A stretch of 23,381 nucleotides of DNA from JANOAR01 sp031411235 (GTDB lineage: Bacteria; Verrucomicrobiota; Verrucomicrobiia; Verrucomicrobiales; Verrucomicrobiaceae). This document shows positions 14,128-21,461 of this stretch, in pieces. The position numbers and the translations under genes are program-made. The notes beneath the pieces were generated by a model, which was given only the letters and a program-made list of their open reading frames with translations, ran no database searches and was not told where the DNA came from. Where the stretch lies: contig JANOAR010000187.1 in assembly GCA_031411235.1 (NCBI GenBank), positions 1-23,381 on the forward strand, written 5' to 3'. Each line of letters opens with the position of its first letter. Within the stretch, counting starts at the first letter, position 1.

Positions 14128-16441
14128 TCACTGTGGCTTCGCCGCCTTTGCAGCTTCAATATCAACCTCCAGCTTGGCTTTCATTGCCTCCATCGCATCG
14201 CTCCAGGGGCCTGTGTCTTCGACAAACCAATGCTTGAGGCTGGCGGCCTTGCCGATCTTGGTTTTCGCAGCGCGGCGCTCGATGATTTGGAACAAGCGGT
14301 CAGCGGCTTTTTCATCGCCGTCTTTGATCCAACTGCCAGCGGTATTCAGAGCATCGGCCAGCTCCTCGCTCTGGTCGGGCATGAGGGCGGCAGCCTTCGC
14401 CGCAAGGGATGCCGCGATGTAGCGGTAGTGGTAGCGGAGGTCGGGCGAGGGCTTGTTTTTAGCGAGGCGTTTTTTCTCCTCAGCAGTCGCGAGCAGAGCC
14501 GGGGGCTTGCCCTTCACCAGCATCAGTTTGCCGTTGTCGTCATAGGCAGTGCGGCTGATGTCTTTGGCCCGCATCTCGGAGATGTTGGTGGTCTCGAACG
14601 AGCCTTCGCTGGCAAAGTTATCGGGCTCCACCTGCGTGCCCATGAGTTCCATACCATAGGCGCGGCAGATCCATGCGGCGGTGCTCCAGGCCTTGGCCCG
14701 GGCGGGCTTGGACAGAGTGCCATCGGCGGCATCGCCGAGGGCATCGACATAGATTTTCAGCGCGGGCTGGTAGGCAGCTGGCATGAAGAGAGCCGCCTCG
14801 GCGTAGCGATCTTCGCGCACGAAGCGACGTGCGAGCAGCCAGCGTAGATCAAGCCCATCGCCCTCCCATCGCGGCGTCGGGCGGGCTTGTTCGGCGGTGC
14901 TCGTCACGTATTTTTTCAGCTCGTCGAGAGTGAGCACACGCTCGGCCACATAGGAGGCCTCGTCATCAAGTCGGCCTCGGTAGAAAATATCCAACGCGGG
15001 GGTGAACTCATCGCGCTGGAGATGCAGTGCGCCGAGGTCGCCAGCAGCATTGGAACTGAGCGAAACGATGGCGTAGCTGTCCGGGCGATAGATAAATTCA
15101 TCGTTCTGGCCTTCGTCGGTGGAGAGCGACTTGGCCTTGCTGAGACTTGCCCAAGCCTTCTGCATCGCCTCGGTAGCCTCGGCGAGTTTGCCTGCGCGGC
15201 GCAGCATTTTAGCGCTCAGCCATTGCGCTGTGGCGGTGTCGCTGGTGGCAAGAGCAAGCCAACGTTCTGCTTCGTCATAGCGGCCTGCGGCGTAGGCGAT
15301 CCAGCCCAGTTGCTCAGCATTCGCCACGTCCTTCAGCTTGGCTTTTTCGATCTCGGCAAGCCATTGCTCACTGCGGCTGGCGACCTTTTCAGCAGCGGGG
15401 TCAACGGGGAGTTGGTTGTCGGGATATTTCCAGCTATCGGGCACAGTCTCTGTGGCCAGTACATGGGCGGTGACGAGGGCTCGCAGCCCATTATCGGCGA
15501 CGCAGCGAGCCAGCGTGTTCGCGGCGGGTGGTGCGGGCAACGGTGAAATCTTGACGGCGACAGGCTTGCCGGTTTCGGCGGGATCAGCTTCAATGTCAGG
15601 GGGGAGCGCAACACCATCAGCGCCGAAGTTCAACATGCCAAAGACGTTAGGACGATCGGGAATAATGGCCTTCAGCGAGACGATGGCGCTGGTGTCGCCG
15701 AGCGCGAGTTGAGTGAGGTAGAGCTTGGCAGCGGCCTCATAATGGCCAGCGTCCAGCTCGCTCCTGGCCTCCCAGCCATAGCTTTCTGCGGCAAGACCAA
15801 GGCTGTCGGCGAAGCCTTCTTTTGCGAGCGTGCGGGTGAGTTGGAACCACTTCGCGGCATCGGCTTTGTGTTCATACACCGCGAGTTTGCCGAGCATGTA
15901 GGCGGCCCAGGTGCTGCGGTAATGGCGCTCGGTTTTGGGGCGTTGCAGCAGGGCTTCAAAGGCTGCACGCGCCTCGGCCCAATGCACGGTGCCCTGCCAG
16001 AAGGCATAGGCTCCGCGATGGTAGTCGGCGAATTCACTCGCAGCCTCGGCTGGCAGCGGAGCCTTCGCCGTCGCCACAGACACCGAGGCTTCACGAGCAG
16101 CCTCGTGTTGCTGCATCGCGGCGGCTTGGTCGGCGGCTTTCACATAACCCTTGGCCAGGGCTTCTTTGAAGTCTGCGTTGTCGGCTTCGCCTGAAGTCCG
16201 TGCGGGCCTGAGCGCTGGTGGTGTCGTCGTCGGGAGTCTTGGCTTTTTTGATGACACGCTTTTCAGTTGGCAAAAAATCGCGAGCTAGGCGCTGAACTTC
16301 ATCCGCCCAATAAAACTCCGGCGCGTGGATGACAGCCTCGCCACCATTGTCGAGCCAGCGATCTGGCCCGAAGAAACCCGTGGCCTGGAGCGAAGCGGTG
16401 GCGACAATAAGTGCGAGGACTGAGAAGGCGGGAGCTTTCAT
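14128..16441 (-). CDS. Secreted TPR-type protein, interrupted by a +1 frameshift near the N-terminus
   Basis: The long frame 14128-16257 encodes 709 residues of helical repeats of TPR/SEL type (for example LGWIAYAAGRYDEAERWLALA and AKMLRRAGKLAEATEAMQKAW) but starts only at an unconvincing GTG. The true start appears to be the ATG at 16441 in another frame: MKAPAFSVLALIVATASLQA, a signal peptide, followed by TGFFGPDRWLDNGG and LARDFLPTEKRVIKKAK. One extra base between about 16288 and 16190 separates the frames. Two homopolymers lie there, six bases each at 16244-16249 and 16272-16277. Removing one base would give a 770-residue exported protein. It may be a sequencing error, a recent mutation or a shift. 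It forms an operon with the ceramidase-like gene. Its function is unknown, but TPR scaffolds in the periplasm are plausible. Confidence 0.7.
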
Positions 16442-16450
16442 GGTGCTCGG

Positions 16451-16479
16451 TTTATAGCGGAGACGTTGAGCAATGGGAA
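16451..16479 (-). promoter_or_regulatory. Putative promoter of the TPR/ceramidase operon, near-leaderless
   Basis: On the minus strand TTCCCA (complement of 16474-16479) precedes TATAAA (complement of 16451-16456) by 17 bases. The -10 is strong. It ends only nine bases before the ATG at 16441, so the transcript would have almost no leader. No ribosome binding site is visible. Confidence 0.4.
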
Positions 16480-16826
16480 GAGTAGCTTTTCGTGAAAAAA
16501 GCGCGAGGTCCCTCAAAATGGATGACACTGGGGTAGCGTAAAGGAGTGAGGAGTTGGCGGAAGCTTGTCCCAGAATGACTACCACCGGATAGAGCCCCCA
16601 CAGGATATAAGTCAACGGAGTCGAAAAGAGTATTGGCGAAGATCCGCTGGCGCGATGGGCAGCGTGGCCGTGTATGCCAAAGAAGTCGTCGCAGTGATCG
16701 AGCATAACCTTTTACCCCCGGTGTCATCCGTTGTGAGGCAACGATTCCTACCCTAACGCCTCTCTCCGATGTATTTTATTGATGAGGTTCCCCGATGTCA
16801 GGGGTGTTCACCGCTGGTAGCCAGCA
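16480..16826. other. Gene-free spacer between TPR operon and element end
   Basis: No convincing gene. Small stem-loops occur: CGTTG-TGAGG-CAACG near 16730, CCCC-GATGTCA-GGGG near 16791-16805, and GCTGG-TAG-CCAGC at 16813-16825. The last lies just downstream of the displaced tRNA-Arg 3' end and may have been part of the original tRNA terminator, though no T-tract follows it. Confidence 0.4.
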
Positions 16827-16883
16827 CCGCTTTTGCGACTGGTGCACCCGTCAGGAATCGAACCTGAACCTGCGGCTTCGGAG
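16827..16883. repeat. Left attachment site: displaced tRNA-Arg 3' half
   Basis: 57 bases identical to 22220-22276. Bases 16840-16883 are the complement of the tRNA-Arg 3' half from the anticodon loop through CCA, and 16827-16839 are the 13 bases after it, including CGC-TTTT-GCG. One mismatch later (16884) four more bases agree. The fragment has no 5' half, so it is not a functional tRNA. Confidence 0.93.
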
Positions 16884-16918
16884 GCCACAAGCATTGTTGC
16901 ATAAACCTGGGTAAAATC

Positions 16919-16974
16919 GGTGTGTAATGATTCTGTAATGGACAAATGATGTTCCACAGTGCATTTTGGTGCAT
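16919..16974 (+). repeat. Left inner terminal repeat (candidate integrase arm sites)
   Basis: GGTGTGTAATGATTCTGTAA at 16919-16938 and GTGCATTTTGGTGCAT at 16959-16974 correspond to GGTGTAACGATTGCGTAACG and GGTGCATTTCGGTGCAT near the other end (22081-22134). Order, orientation and spacing agree apart from a two-base gap. It lies 36 bases inside the left attachment site and just before the integrase start. Confidence 0.65.
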
Positions 16975-16986
16975 CATCCTGCCACC

Positions 16987-18138
16987 ATGAAGCGCGAACT
17001 CGTCAGCCTCAAACCCTGCTCCCATCCTCGTTACTCGTTTCGCGTCACCTTTCGCCAAGGCGAGGACTACGAGCAGAAGTATTTCAAAACCAAGGCTGAT
17101 GCCAAGGCATTCACCGACGACAAGAAAATCGAACTGCTGAACAAAGGCCGCGAGCATGGCGAGATTACCAACGATGAACGGCAAGCTGTGATCCTGGGGC
17201 GGAAGCTGGCGGATGACTACGGCTCCAAGGGAGTGCGAGGCTTCACCCTTGAGGCCGCACTCAAATTCTATGCCAAGCACCTGGACGCCCGAGGGACTTC
17301 TGCGCGTATGCTCGCCGCCTTCGATGAATTCTATGCCGCAAAGGAGCGGGATAAGGTTTCAGCCGTCCACCTTCGGGATTTCAAATATCGGCTGGAACCC
17401 TTCGCGAGGAAGTTCGCCACTCGGCTTGCGTGCGACTTTGACACCAAAGACCTGAACCGCTGGCTGGAAGCGCTCAAGTGTGCGCCTGCCAGCCGTGGCA
17501 ACCATCGCCGCCTTTTGCACAACCTTTTTGAATACTGCCGCCGCCGTGGATGGTGCGAAAAGAATCCCGTCACCGATGCCAGCAAGTTGAAGCCCGAGGT
17601 TGAAGCGCCGGGCATCCTCACACCCGCCCAAGCTGCCGCCCTGCTCGCCGCCTGCCCTGCCGAGATCGTGCCCGCTGTGGCTATCGGGCTATTCGCTGGC
17701 CTGCGCACTGCCGAGATAGCACGGCTGGATTGGAGCGAGGTCAATCTTGCCCGTGGCTTCATCGAAGTTACGGCCAAGAAATCCAAGACCGCCGCCCGCC
17801 GCCTTGTCACCATCACGGATAACCTTCGGGCATGGTTGCTTCCTCACGCCAAAACTTCCGGCCCCGTGCGACTCACTGAGGAGCGAATGAAGATTCGTTT
17901 CAATGCGGCACGCCTCGCCGCTGGCATCACGGAATGGCCCAACAATGCCGCCCGCCATTCCTTCGCCAGCTACCATCTCGCGCTGCACGAATCTGCCGAC
18001 AAGACCGCCCTGCAAATCGGACACACCAAGACAGACGTGTTGTTCCAGCACTACCGCGAGTTAGTGACGCCCGAGGATGCCGCCGCCTATTTCGCCATCA
18101 CGCCCTCGGATGGAATTCAAAGGGAGGTAGCAGCGTGA
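16987..18138 (+). CDS. int: Tyrosine recombinase (phage-type integrase)
   Basis: A 383-residue site-specific recombinase from the ATG at 16987; a GTG start at 16966 would add seven residues. An N-terminal arm-binding region (residues 1-70) is followed by a SAM-like core-binding domain (about 80-200) and a catalytic domain. Catalytic residues: R240 (LFAGLRTAEIARL), K267 (AKKSKTAARR), R323 (NNAARHSFASYHLAL), H346 (LQIGHTKTD) and the nucleophile Y356 (LFQHYRELV). The His of the usual HxxR motif is Asn320 here (NAAR). It lies 103 bases from the left attachment site and is the first gene of a run with overlapping downstream ORFs. It should catalyse integration into and excision from the tRNA-Arg gene. 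Confidence 0.94.
   Translation: MKRELVSLKPCSHPRYSFRVTFRQGEDYEQKYFKTKADAKAFTDDKKIELLNKGREHGEITNDERQAVILGRKLADDYGSKGVRGFTLEAALKFYAKHLDARGTSARMLAAFDEFYAAKERDKVSAVHLRDFKYRLEPFARKFATRLACDFDTKDLNRWLEALKCAPASRGNHRRLLHNLFEYCRRRGWCEKNPVTDASKLKPEVEAPGILTPAQAAALLAACPAEIVPAVAIGLFAGLRTAEIARLDWSEVNLARGFIEVTAKKSKTAARRLVTITDNLRAWLLPHAKTSGPVRLTEERMKIRFNAARLAAGITEWPNNAARHSFASYHLALHESADKTALQIGHTKTDVLFQHYRELVTPEDAAAYFAITPSDGIQREVAA
18121..18127 (+). promoter_or_regulatory. Strong Shine-Dalgarno before the 56-residue ORF
   Basis: AGGGAGG at 18121-18127 lies inside the last integrase codons, seven bases before the GTG at 18135. It is one of the few strong ribosome binding sites in the window and decides the GTG start. 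Confidence 0.6.
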
Positions 18139-18305
18139 AGAAATCCGTTCCTCGATACACGGAAGCCGAGCTTGATGCGCTTCACGAAATCTATGAGCAA
18201 CTCTTTCGAGATCATATCCTCAACCGCACTCCAGGCGGTGCCCACTGGCAAAGAACCCAAGGCTTAGTGGCCGACTTGCTAGCGGGTGCGCTACCGAGGC
18301 GATGA
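18135..18305 (+). CDS. Small hypothetical protein overlapping the integrase stop
   Basis: A 56-residue ORF starting at a GTG that overlaps the integrase TGA by four bases (GTGA) and ending in a TGA that overlaps the next ATG (ATGA). Together with the AGGGAGG before it, this is good evidence for translation. The product begins KKSVPRYTEAELDALHEIYE, is charged and probably helical, and ends LLAGALPRR. No known family recognised. Being small, adjacent to the integrase and coupled to it, it could act as a recombination directionality factor, but there is no winged-helix motif to support that. It could also be the remains of a larger gene fused to the DUF3987 fragment. Confidence 0.55.
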   Translation: MKKSVPRYTEAELDALHEIYEQLFRDHILNRTPGGAHWQRTQGLVADLLAGALPRR

Positions 18306-18844
18306 CAAAAATGCTTTGCCGCATGGATGGGCAAATCTTCGCAGCCTCGCCCGATGCCAAGAACTTCGTCGATCAAGTGCTAGGCAAATACGCCGAGAGC
18401 GGCACGGATGAAGAGGTTTATCTGAAAGGCTTCTCGCTGGAGACTATCGACCGCCACCGAGTAGGCGACGGCAACCATGAAGTCGGCGACGCCTGCATTG
18501 CGGGTCTGTGGCTCACACAGCCGGACAAGCTCCAACGTCTGTTGGCATCGCGTGCTCTTACCGAGGGTGGGCTGTTGCCACGCCTGCTGCTGATGGAAGT
18601 CGATTGCCCTCCCTTGCGGGTGTCTGCCAGCGAGAAGGGAATCAGCGCAGCCACAAAGGGAATGTGGGATGAGGTTATTTCGCGCCTGTTCAATGATTTC
18701 AGGCTCAACCCCGATGTGCAAACCATTGAAGCCGAGCATGACGCTCAAGCCTTGCTGATCGACTACCACAATGCCATTGCTGACCGCCGGGAGAGGGAGT
18801 TTCACGATGTAACAGGATTTGCTGCACGGTGGATGCCAACGTGA
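18302..18844 (+). CDS. Internal fragment of a DUF3987 (primase/helicase-like) protein
   Basis: A 180-residue ORF matching the middle of DUF3987 proteins, which mobile elements carry as replication primase-helicase-like ATPases. Recognisable pieces are SPDAKNFVDQVLGKY, EEVYLKGFSLETIDRHRVG, AGLWLTQPDKLQRLL, ALTEGGLLPRLLLMEVDCPP and the end VTGFAARW. The Walker A part that should precede it is absent, and the region after FAARW, normally followed by EQAWRLAVVLHA, is lost at MPT-stop. It is therefore truncated at both ends and unlikely to be an active ATPase. It overlaps the 56-residue ORF by four bases. It probably records a replication module that was deleted from the element. Confidence 0.75.
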   Translation: MTKMLCRMDGQIFAASPDAKNFVDQVLGKYAESGTDEEVYLKGFSLETIDRHRVGDGNHEVGDACIAGLWLTQPDKLQRLLASRALTEGGLLPRLLLMEVDCPPLRVSASEKGISAATKGMWDEVISRLFNDFRLNPDVQTIEAEHDAQALLIDYHNAIADRREREFHDVTGFAARWMPT

Positions 18845-19212
18845 TTGAGCGCAATGGACATATCTATTTTGAGGCTAACCTCTCCGATGGCTCGCGTATT
18901 TCTTTAAAGGACGAGGCGAACCTTACGCAGCGGCTGGTTGCAAGCAAAGCTCCCAAGAAAGAGCGCAAAGACTATTTGGTCGTCTTCACTCTAACGGATA
19001 TTCTAAGGCCAAAACTACGCATGGTGAGCAGCATGACCAGCACATACTCTGGTGATCCTGAATACGGATATGATGAGGAAATAGACAGCGAAATAAGCGT
19101 CGAATCGGACGCCTTCCCGATACTGTGCGGTGATTTACGGCTACTAACCTCGACTGATGCTTCGTTGGCTCAAGAGATCGAGGCATCAGTGCACGGTACG
19201 TCATCCAAGTGA
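18829..19212 (+). CDS. Hypothetical protein
   Basis: A 127-residue acidic protein starting at GTG 18829 or GTG 18841, overlapping the end of the DUF3987 fragment. It begins DANVIERNGHIYFEANLSDG and contains an acidic stretch YSGDPEYGYDEEIDSEISVE. Lower GC than its neighbours and no recognisable domain, signal peptide or membrane segment. The sequence upstream of the start belongs to the broken DUF3987 frame, so this may be the 3' part of a different gene joined by deletion. It is convergent with the DUF6804-like gene. Confidence 0.45.
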   Translation: MDANVIERNGHIYFEANLSDGSRISLKDEANLTQRLVASKAPKKERKDYLVVFTLTDILRPKLRMVSSMTSTYSGDPEYGYDEEIDSEISVESDAFPILCGDLRLLTSTDASLAQEIEASVHGTSSK

Positions 19213-19246
19213 TGGTTGATGGGAGTACGGAAGCCAAACGAGCCAT

Positions 19247-19552
19247 CTATTTCCGGCTACGAAGAAGGCAAACCGTGAGCCAGCCAAAAACTAGACCCGT
19301 AGCAGGATCAAGCACCTCCCAAACGGATCGAGCAAGATGCACCTTCACGATGGGGTTGAATAGCAAGGCTATCACCACCAGCAGCCACACGCCGACCTCT
19401 GGGAGTTCCTCACGGCGCATGGCCAAGAGAACCAGCGCCGTTGCCGTCACGATGCAGCGCAGGAGCATGTAATAGCTGTATGGCAGTGGGAAGGCCCCCA
19501 CGATGCACGCCACGGCAGTCAGAGCCGCAAGTGCGGGGAAGTATTGTTTCAT
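19247..19552 (-). CDS. Small membrane protein, DUF6804-like
   Basis: A 101-residue protein with three or four membrane segments: residues about 5-22 (FPALAALTAVACIVGAF), 28-47 (YMLLRCIVTATALVLLAM), 52-68 (PEVGVWLLVVIALLFNP) and 78-96. The pattern LPYSYYMLLRCIV followed by ALLFNPIVKVHLARSVWEVLD resembles the DUF6804 family of small membrane proteins. Function unknown. It starts nine bases after the stop of the zinc-finger-like gene, so the two are probably co-transcribed. Family assignment is from pattern memory. Confidence 0.65.
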   Translation of the reverse strand: MKQYFPALAALTAVACIVGAFPLPYSYYMLLRCIVTATALVLLAMRREELPEVGVWLLVVIALLFNPIVKVHLARSVWEVLDPATGLVFGWLTVCLLRSRK

Positions 19553-19561
19553 GCGAATAAT

Positions 19562-19915
19562 TTACTTCTTGGGCAGTGCCTCTTTTTTCATGGCGCGCTT
19601 AAAGTTGCTGCCAAACAACGATGCCAGCTCAGAAGCCGTTTCGACAGTCGCAGTTTTTCTGTAAACAGGAGCGGTGACAGACTCATCCTTCAGTTTCTCT
19701 TGTGTGGCTAAGCTCTCCATCGGGTGCATCCTCCGAACATGTCGATTGATATTCTTTTCCAAAATTGAAACAGCGCATACAGGGCAAATTGTCCACACGG
19801 GGCAATTCTGGCCAATTGGGGTTTGGCGTCTTTTCTTTTGGCTTGTTACGATCAACCGAGCTTGCCTGTTCACAGGCAGCATTTTCATGTCACAAATTCT
19901 GGCAAGTGGGTGCAT
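19562..19915 (-). CDS. Small zinc-finger-like protein
   Basis: A 117-residue basic protein with a C2H2-like arrangement CPVCAVSILEKNINRHVRRMH (Cys-x2-Cys, then 11 residues, His-x4-His), close to the classical zinc finger though one residue shorter. A further Cys pair just before it (NCPVWTICPVC) may contribute. Methionines at residues 10 and 12 are alternative starts. The C-terminus (KTATVETASELASLFGSNFKRAMKK) is basic and helical. It lies upstream of the DUF6804-like gene in an apparent operon, nine bases apart. It might bind nucleic acid, but the function is unknown. The gene is AT-richer than the chromosome genes around the element. Confidence 0.5.
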   Translation of the reverse strand: MHPLARICDMKMLPVNRQARLIVTSQKKRRQTPIGQNCPVWTICPVCAVSILEKNINRHVRRMHPMESLATQEKLKDESVTAPVYRKTATVETASELASLFGSNFKRAMKKEALPKK

Positions 19916-19979
19916 GGAAGAGGGTTGCTAGGAGTTGATCGCCAAGGCAGTGAACAAAATCGAACTTCTTTCGAGGCTG

Positions 19980-20525
19980 TCAGGAATCCCGCGCATCGTC
20001 AACCACCGCCCTGTCGGATTCCCGTTTATGCTCACCAAGGAGCACATCAACCGACGCGCCTTCAAACTCGCGCCCCGACGAACGAGCCCGGCCATCAAGA
20101 AGCGACGCCACCTGTTCACCATCCACACGGCGCGCAAACCCCTCTTCCAGCCTTCGCAAGTGCCCGAGGCCATCCAAGTTGTCAGCAACCCGCAAAGTCG
20201 CCTCCATGGCCCGCAAAAGGCGTTCCACGCCTGCGGGATCGAGCCCCTTCGCCAAGTCGGCAGCTTCCACCTCCACACGCTTCACCAAGCCCGCCACGGC
20301 ACGCCCCACGCCCTCGCGAATGGCAGCCGCAGACGCCGCGCATAGAGAAGCCGTTTCACCGTCCAAATCCGTTGCCGTGCGTTGCTGCACAGCCCGCAAA
20401 GTTTCACCCGCCGCCCCGTAGCTGATGCGTGCTTCACGCGCAAACCGTCGCACCGGCCAACCTTGGGCAACCGCCACAGGCAGCACCTTGGAAATCCTCG
20501 CCTGTCTCATCAATGCAGCAGCCAT
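19980..20525 (-). CDS. Hypothetical protein with N-terminal HTH-like segment
   Basis: A 181-residue protein from the ATG at 20525, chosen because AGGA precedes it by six bases; the ORF extends 29 residues further upstream with no support. The N-terminus ISKVLPVAVAQGWPVRRFAR followed by EARISYGAAGETLRAVQQ resembles a helix-turn-helix. The middle is a long alanine-rich helical region with possible coiled coil (LVKRVEVEAADLAKGLDP, LLRAMEATLRVADNLDGLGHL). The C-terminus is charged. No family recognised. Overlapping open frames on the plus strand exist, but this one has the better start and a coherent helical product. It may be a DNA-binding regulator or packaging-type protein of the element; this is inference. 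Confidence 0.5.
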   Translation of the reverse strand: MAAALMRQARISKVLPVAVAQGWPVRRFAREARISYGAAGETLRAVQQRTATDLDGETASLCAASAAAIREGVGRAVAGLVKRVEVEAADLAKGLDPAGVERLLRAMEATLRVADNLDGLGHLRRLEEGFARRVDGEQVASLLDGRARSSGREFEGASVDVLLGEHKRESDRAVVDDARDS

Positions 20526-21014
20526 GCCGCATCCTGCCACTTTTCCAAATTTTTCCCATTTTTTCTGAGGGCATGAGACGCGAAGATGCCGCCCTCCTTC
20601 CGCGCGCTCCACTCACCCCCAGACAACTGAGGGAATTCGACAGACCAGGGCCGCCCCCTCACCTCGCCAGGAACCTTTTGAAGCCTACCGCCCGGCCCCC
20701 TCTCTCGAAACGACAATTCCCCGCCAAGCTGGCGAGCTTTATTTGCGCTGCCACCGTCGGGCAACTTCGCCAGCGAAGAGGACTTCCACGCCACAGGAAA
20801 AGACCATTTGCCTGACCTGATGAAAAGGGCGCGGAGCGTTGGCTTCCTGGGGCGAGGGCGTGGCAGCACAGCCGACTCTGCCGCTGAGTATCAGAGGGCA
20901 AGCATTGAACGGGTATTGCGGATATTTTTCTCATTGCGTATAATTACATATATTGCGTTTATCGGTTGCGGCACTGCCGTTCCCGATTACCAGCGCTCTT
21001 CCATCCCCCTCGCC
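20526..21014. other. Long non-coding spacer upstream of the toxin-antitoxin pair
   Basis: Nearly 490 bases. Short open frames cross it on both strands, but none has a credible start, ribosome binding site or recognisable product. The last 110 bases switch abruptly to AT-rich sequence holding the promoter and the iterated operator described at 20914-20962. The first part is GC-rich and may be a decayed gene. Confidence 0.4.
20914..20962 (+). promoter_or_regulatory. Promoter with three iterated operator-like repeats before the toxin-antitoxin pair
   Basis: TTGCGG at 20916-20921 and a perfect TATAAT at 20939-20944 are 17 bases apart. Overlapping them are three direct repeats of a 12-base unit: TATTGCGGATAT (20914-20925), CATTGCGTATAA (20932-20943) and TATTGCGTTTAT (20951-20962), at 18- and 19-base steps. 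This is the layout of an autoregulated promoter where the antitoxin binds one face of DNA and covers -35, -10 and the start site. Confidence 0.65.
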
Positions 21015-21461
21015 ATGAAACTTGCTCAAAACCGCATCAATCCCTCTTCTCTAACGCCCGAGGATTACCGTGAGGTTGAACGACTGCTGGCCGAGGTGTT
21101 TTCACAGCCAACGGCTAGGCTTGTGAGTGCTGCGGGTGAGGAACTGGAATTGCCGGGGCCTGTCTTTCAAGTGCTGTTGCGTGTTCTTTCTGGCTTTCGT
21201 GATCACAAGGCAATGGTGCTGCTGCCGGAGGATGAGACGTTCACCACCCAAGCGGCTGCGGAGTTCCTGGGCATGTCGCGCCCCTTTTTCGTGGGCCTGC
21301 TGGAGCAAGGAACGATCCCGCATCATCGCGTGGGAAGCCATCGCCGGGTGTATCTGAAAGACCTTTTGGACTATCAGCAACAGAGGGATCAAAACCGTCG
21401 GCAGGCGCTCAATGAAATGACTCGCAGCGTGTTTGCCGCTGGCTTAGACGACGAGGCATGA
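21015..21461 (+). CDS. Excisionase-fold antitoxin of a PIN toxin-antitoxin pair
   Basis: A 148-residue protein from the ATG at 21015; the open frame reaches back to 20808 but the upstream part crosses the promoter. Residues 1-70 are helical (LTPEDYREVERLLAEVFSQP), then comes an excisionase/MerR-like DNA-binding domain at about 76-120: FTTQAAAEFLGMSRPFFVGL, IPHHRVGSHRRVYLKDLLDY. This is the common antitoxin type that precedes PIN toxins of the VapC-like group. Its stop overlaps the toxin ATG by four bases (ATGA), so the toxin is made by translational coupling. The three repeats at 20914-20962 are likely its own binding sites. Confidence 0.85.
   Translation: MKLAQNRINPSSLTPEDYREVERLLAEVFSQPTARLVSAAGEELELPGPVFQVLLRVLSGFRDHKAMVLLPEDETFTTQAAAEFLGMSRPFFVGLLEQGTIPHHRVGSHRRVYLKDLLDYQQQRDQNRRQALNEMTRSVFAAGLDDEA

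Noticed and set aside
14125..15546. Two plus-strand open frames opposite the TPR gene
   Set aside because: They resemble low-complexity antisense sequence; the minus-strand helical repeats are more convincing and share an operon with the ceramidase-like gene.
16243..16250. AAAAAAG heptamer (minus strand) in the TPR gene as a -1 programmed frameshift site
   Set aside because: The heptamer is the classical bacterial slippery sequence, but going from the signal-peptide frame to the TPR frame needs a +1 (or -2) shift and the codon phase is wrong for -1 slippage there. Homopolymer indel or sequence error is simpler.
16840..16883. Second tRNA-Arg gene
   Set aside because: Only the 3' half from the anticodon loop to CCA is present; it is the displaced attachment-site copy.
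19935..20425. Plus-strand open frames opposite the HTH-like gene
   Set aside because: Pro/Arg/His-rich products; the minus-strand frame has a ribosome binding site and a coherent helical product. The choice is not certain.
20429..20934. Short open frames on both strands before the toxin-antitoxin promoter
   Set aside because: No start signals or recognisable protein features; treated as non-coding or decayed sequence.
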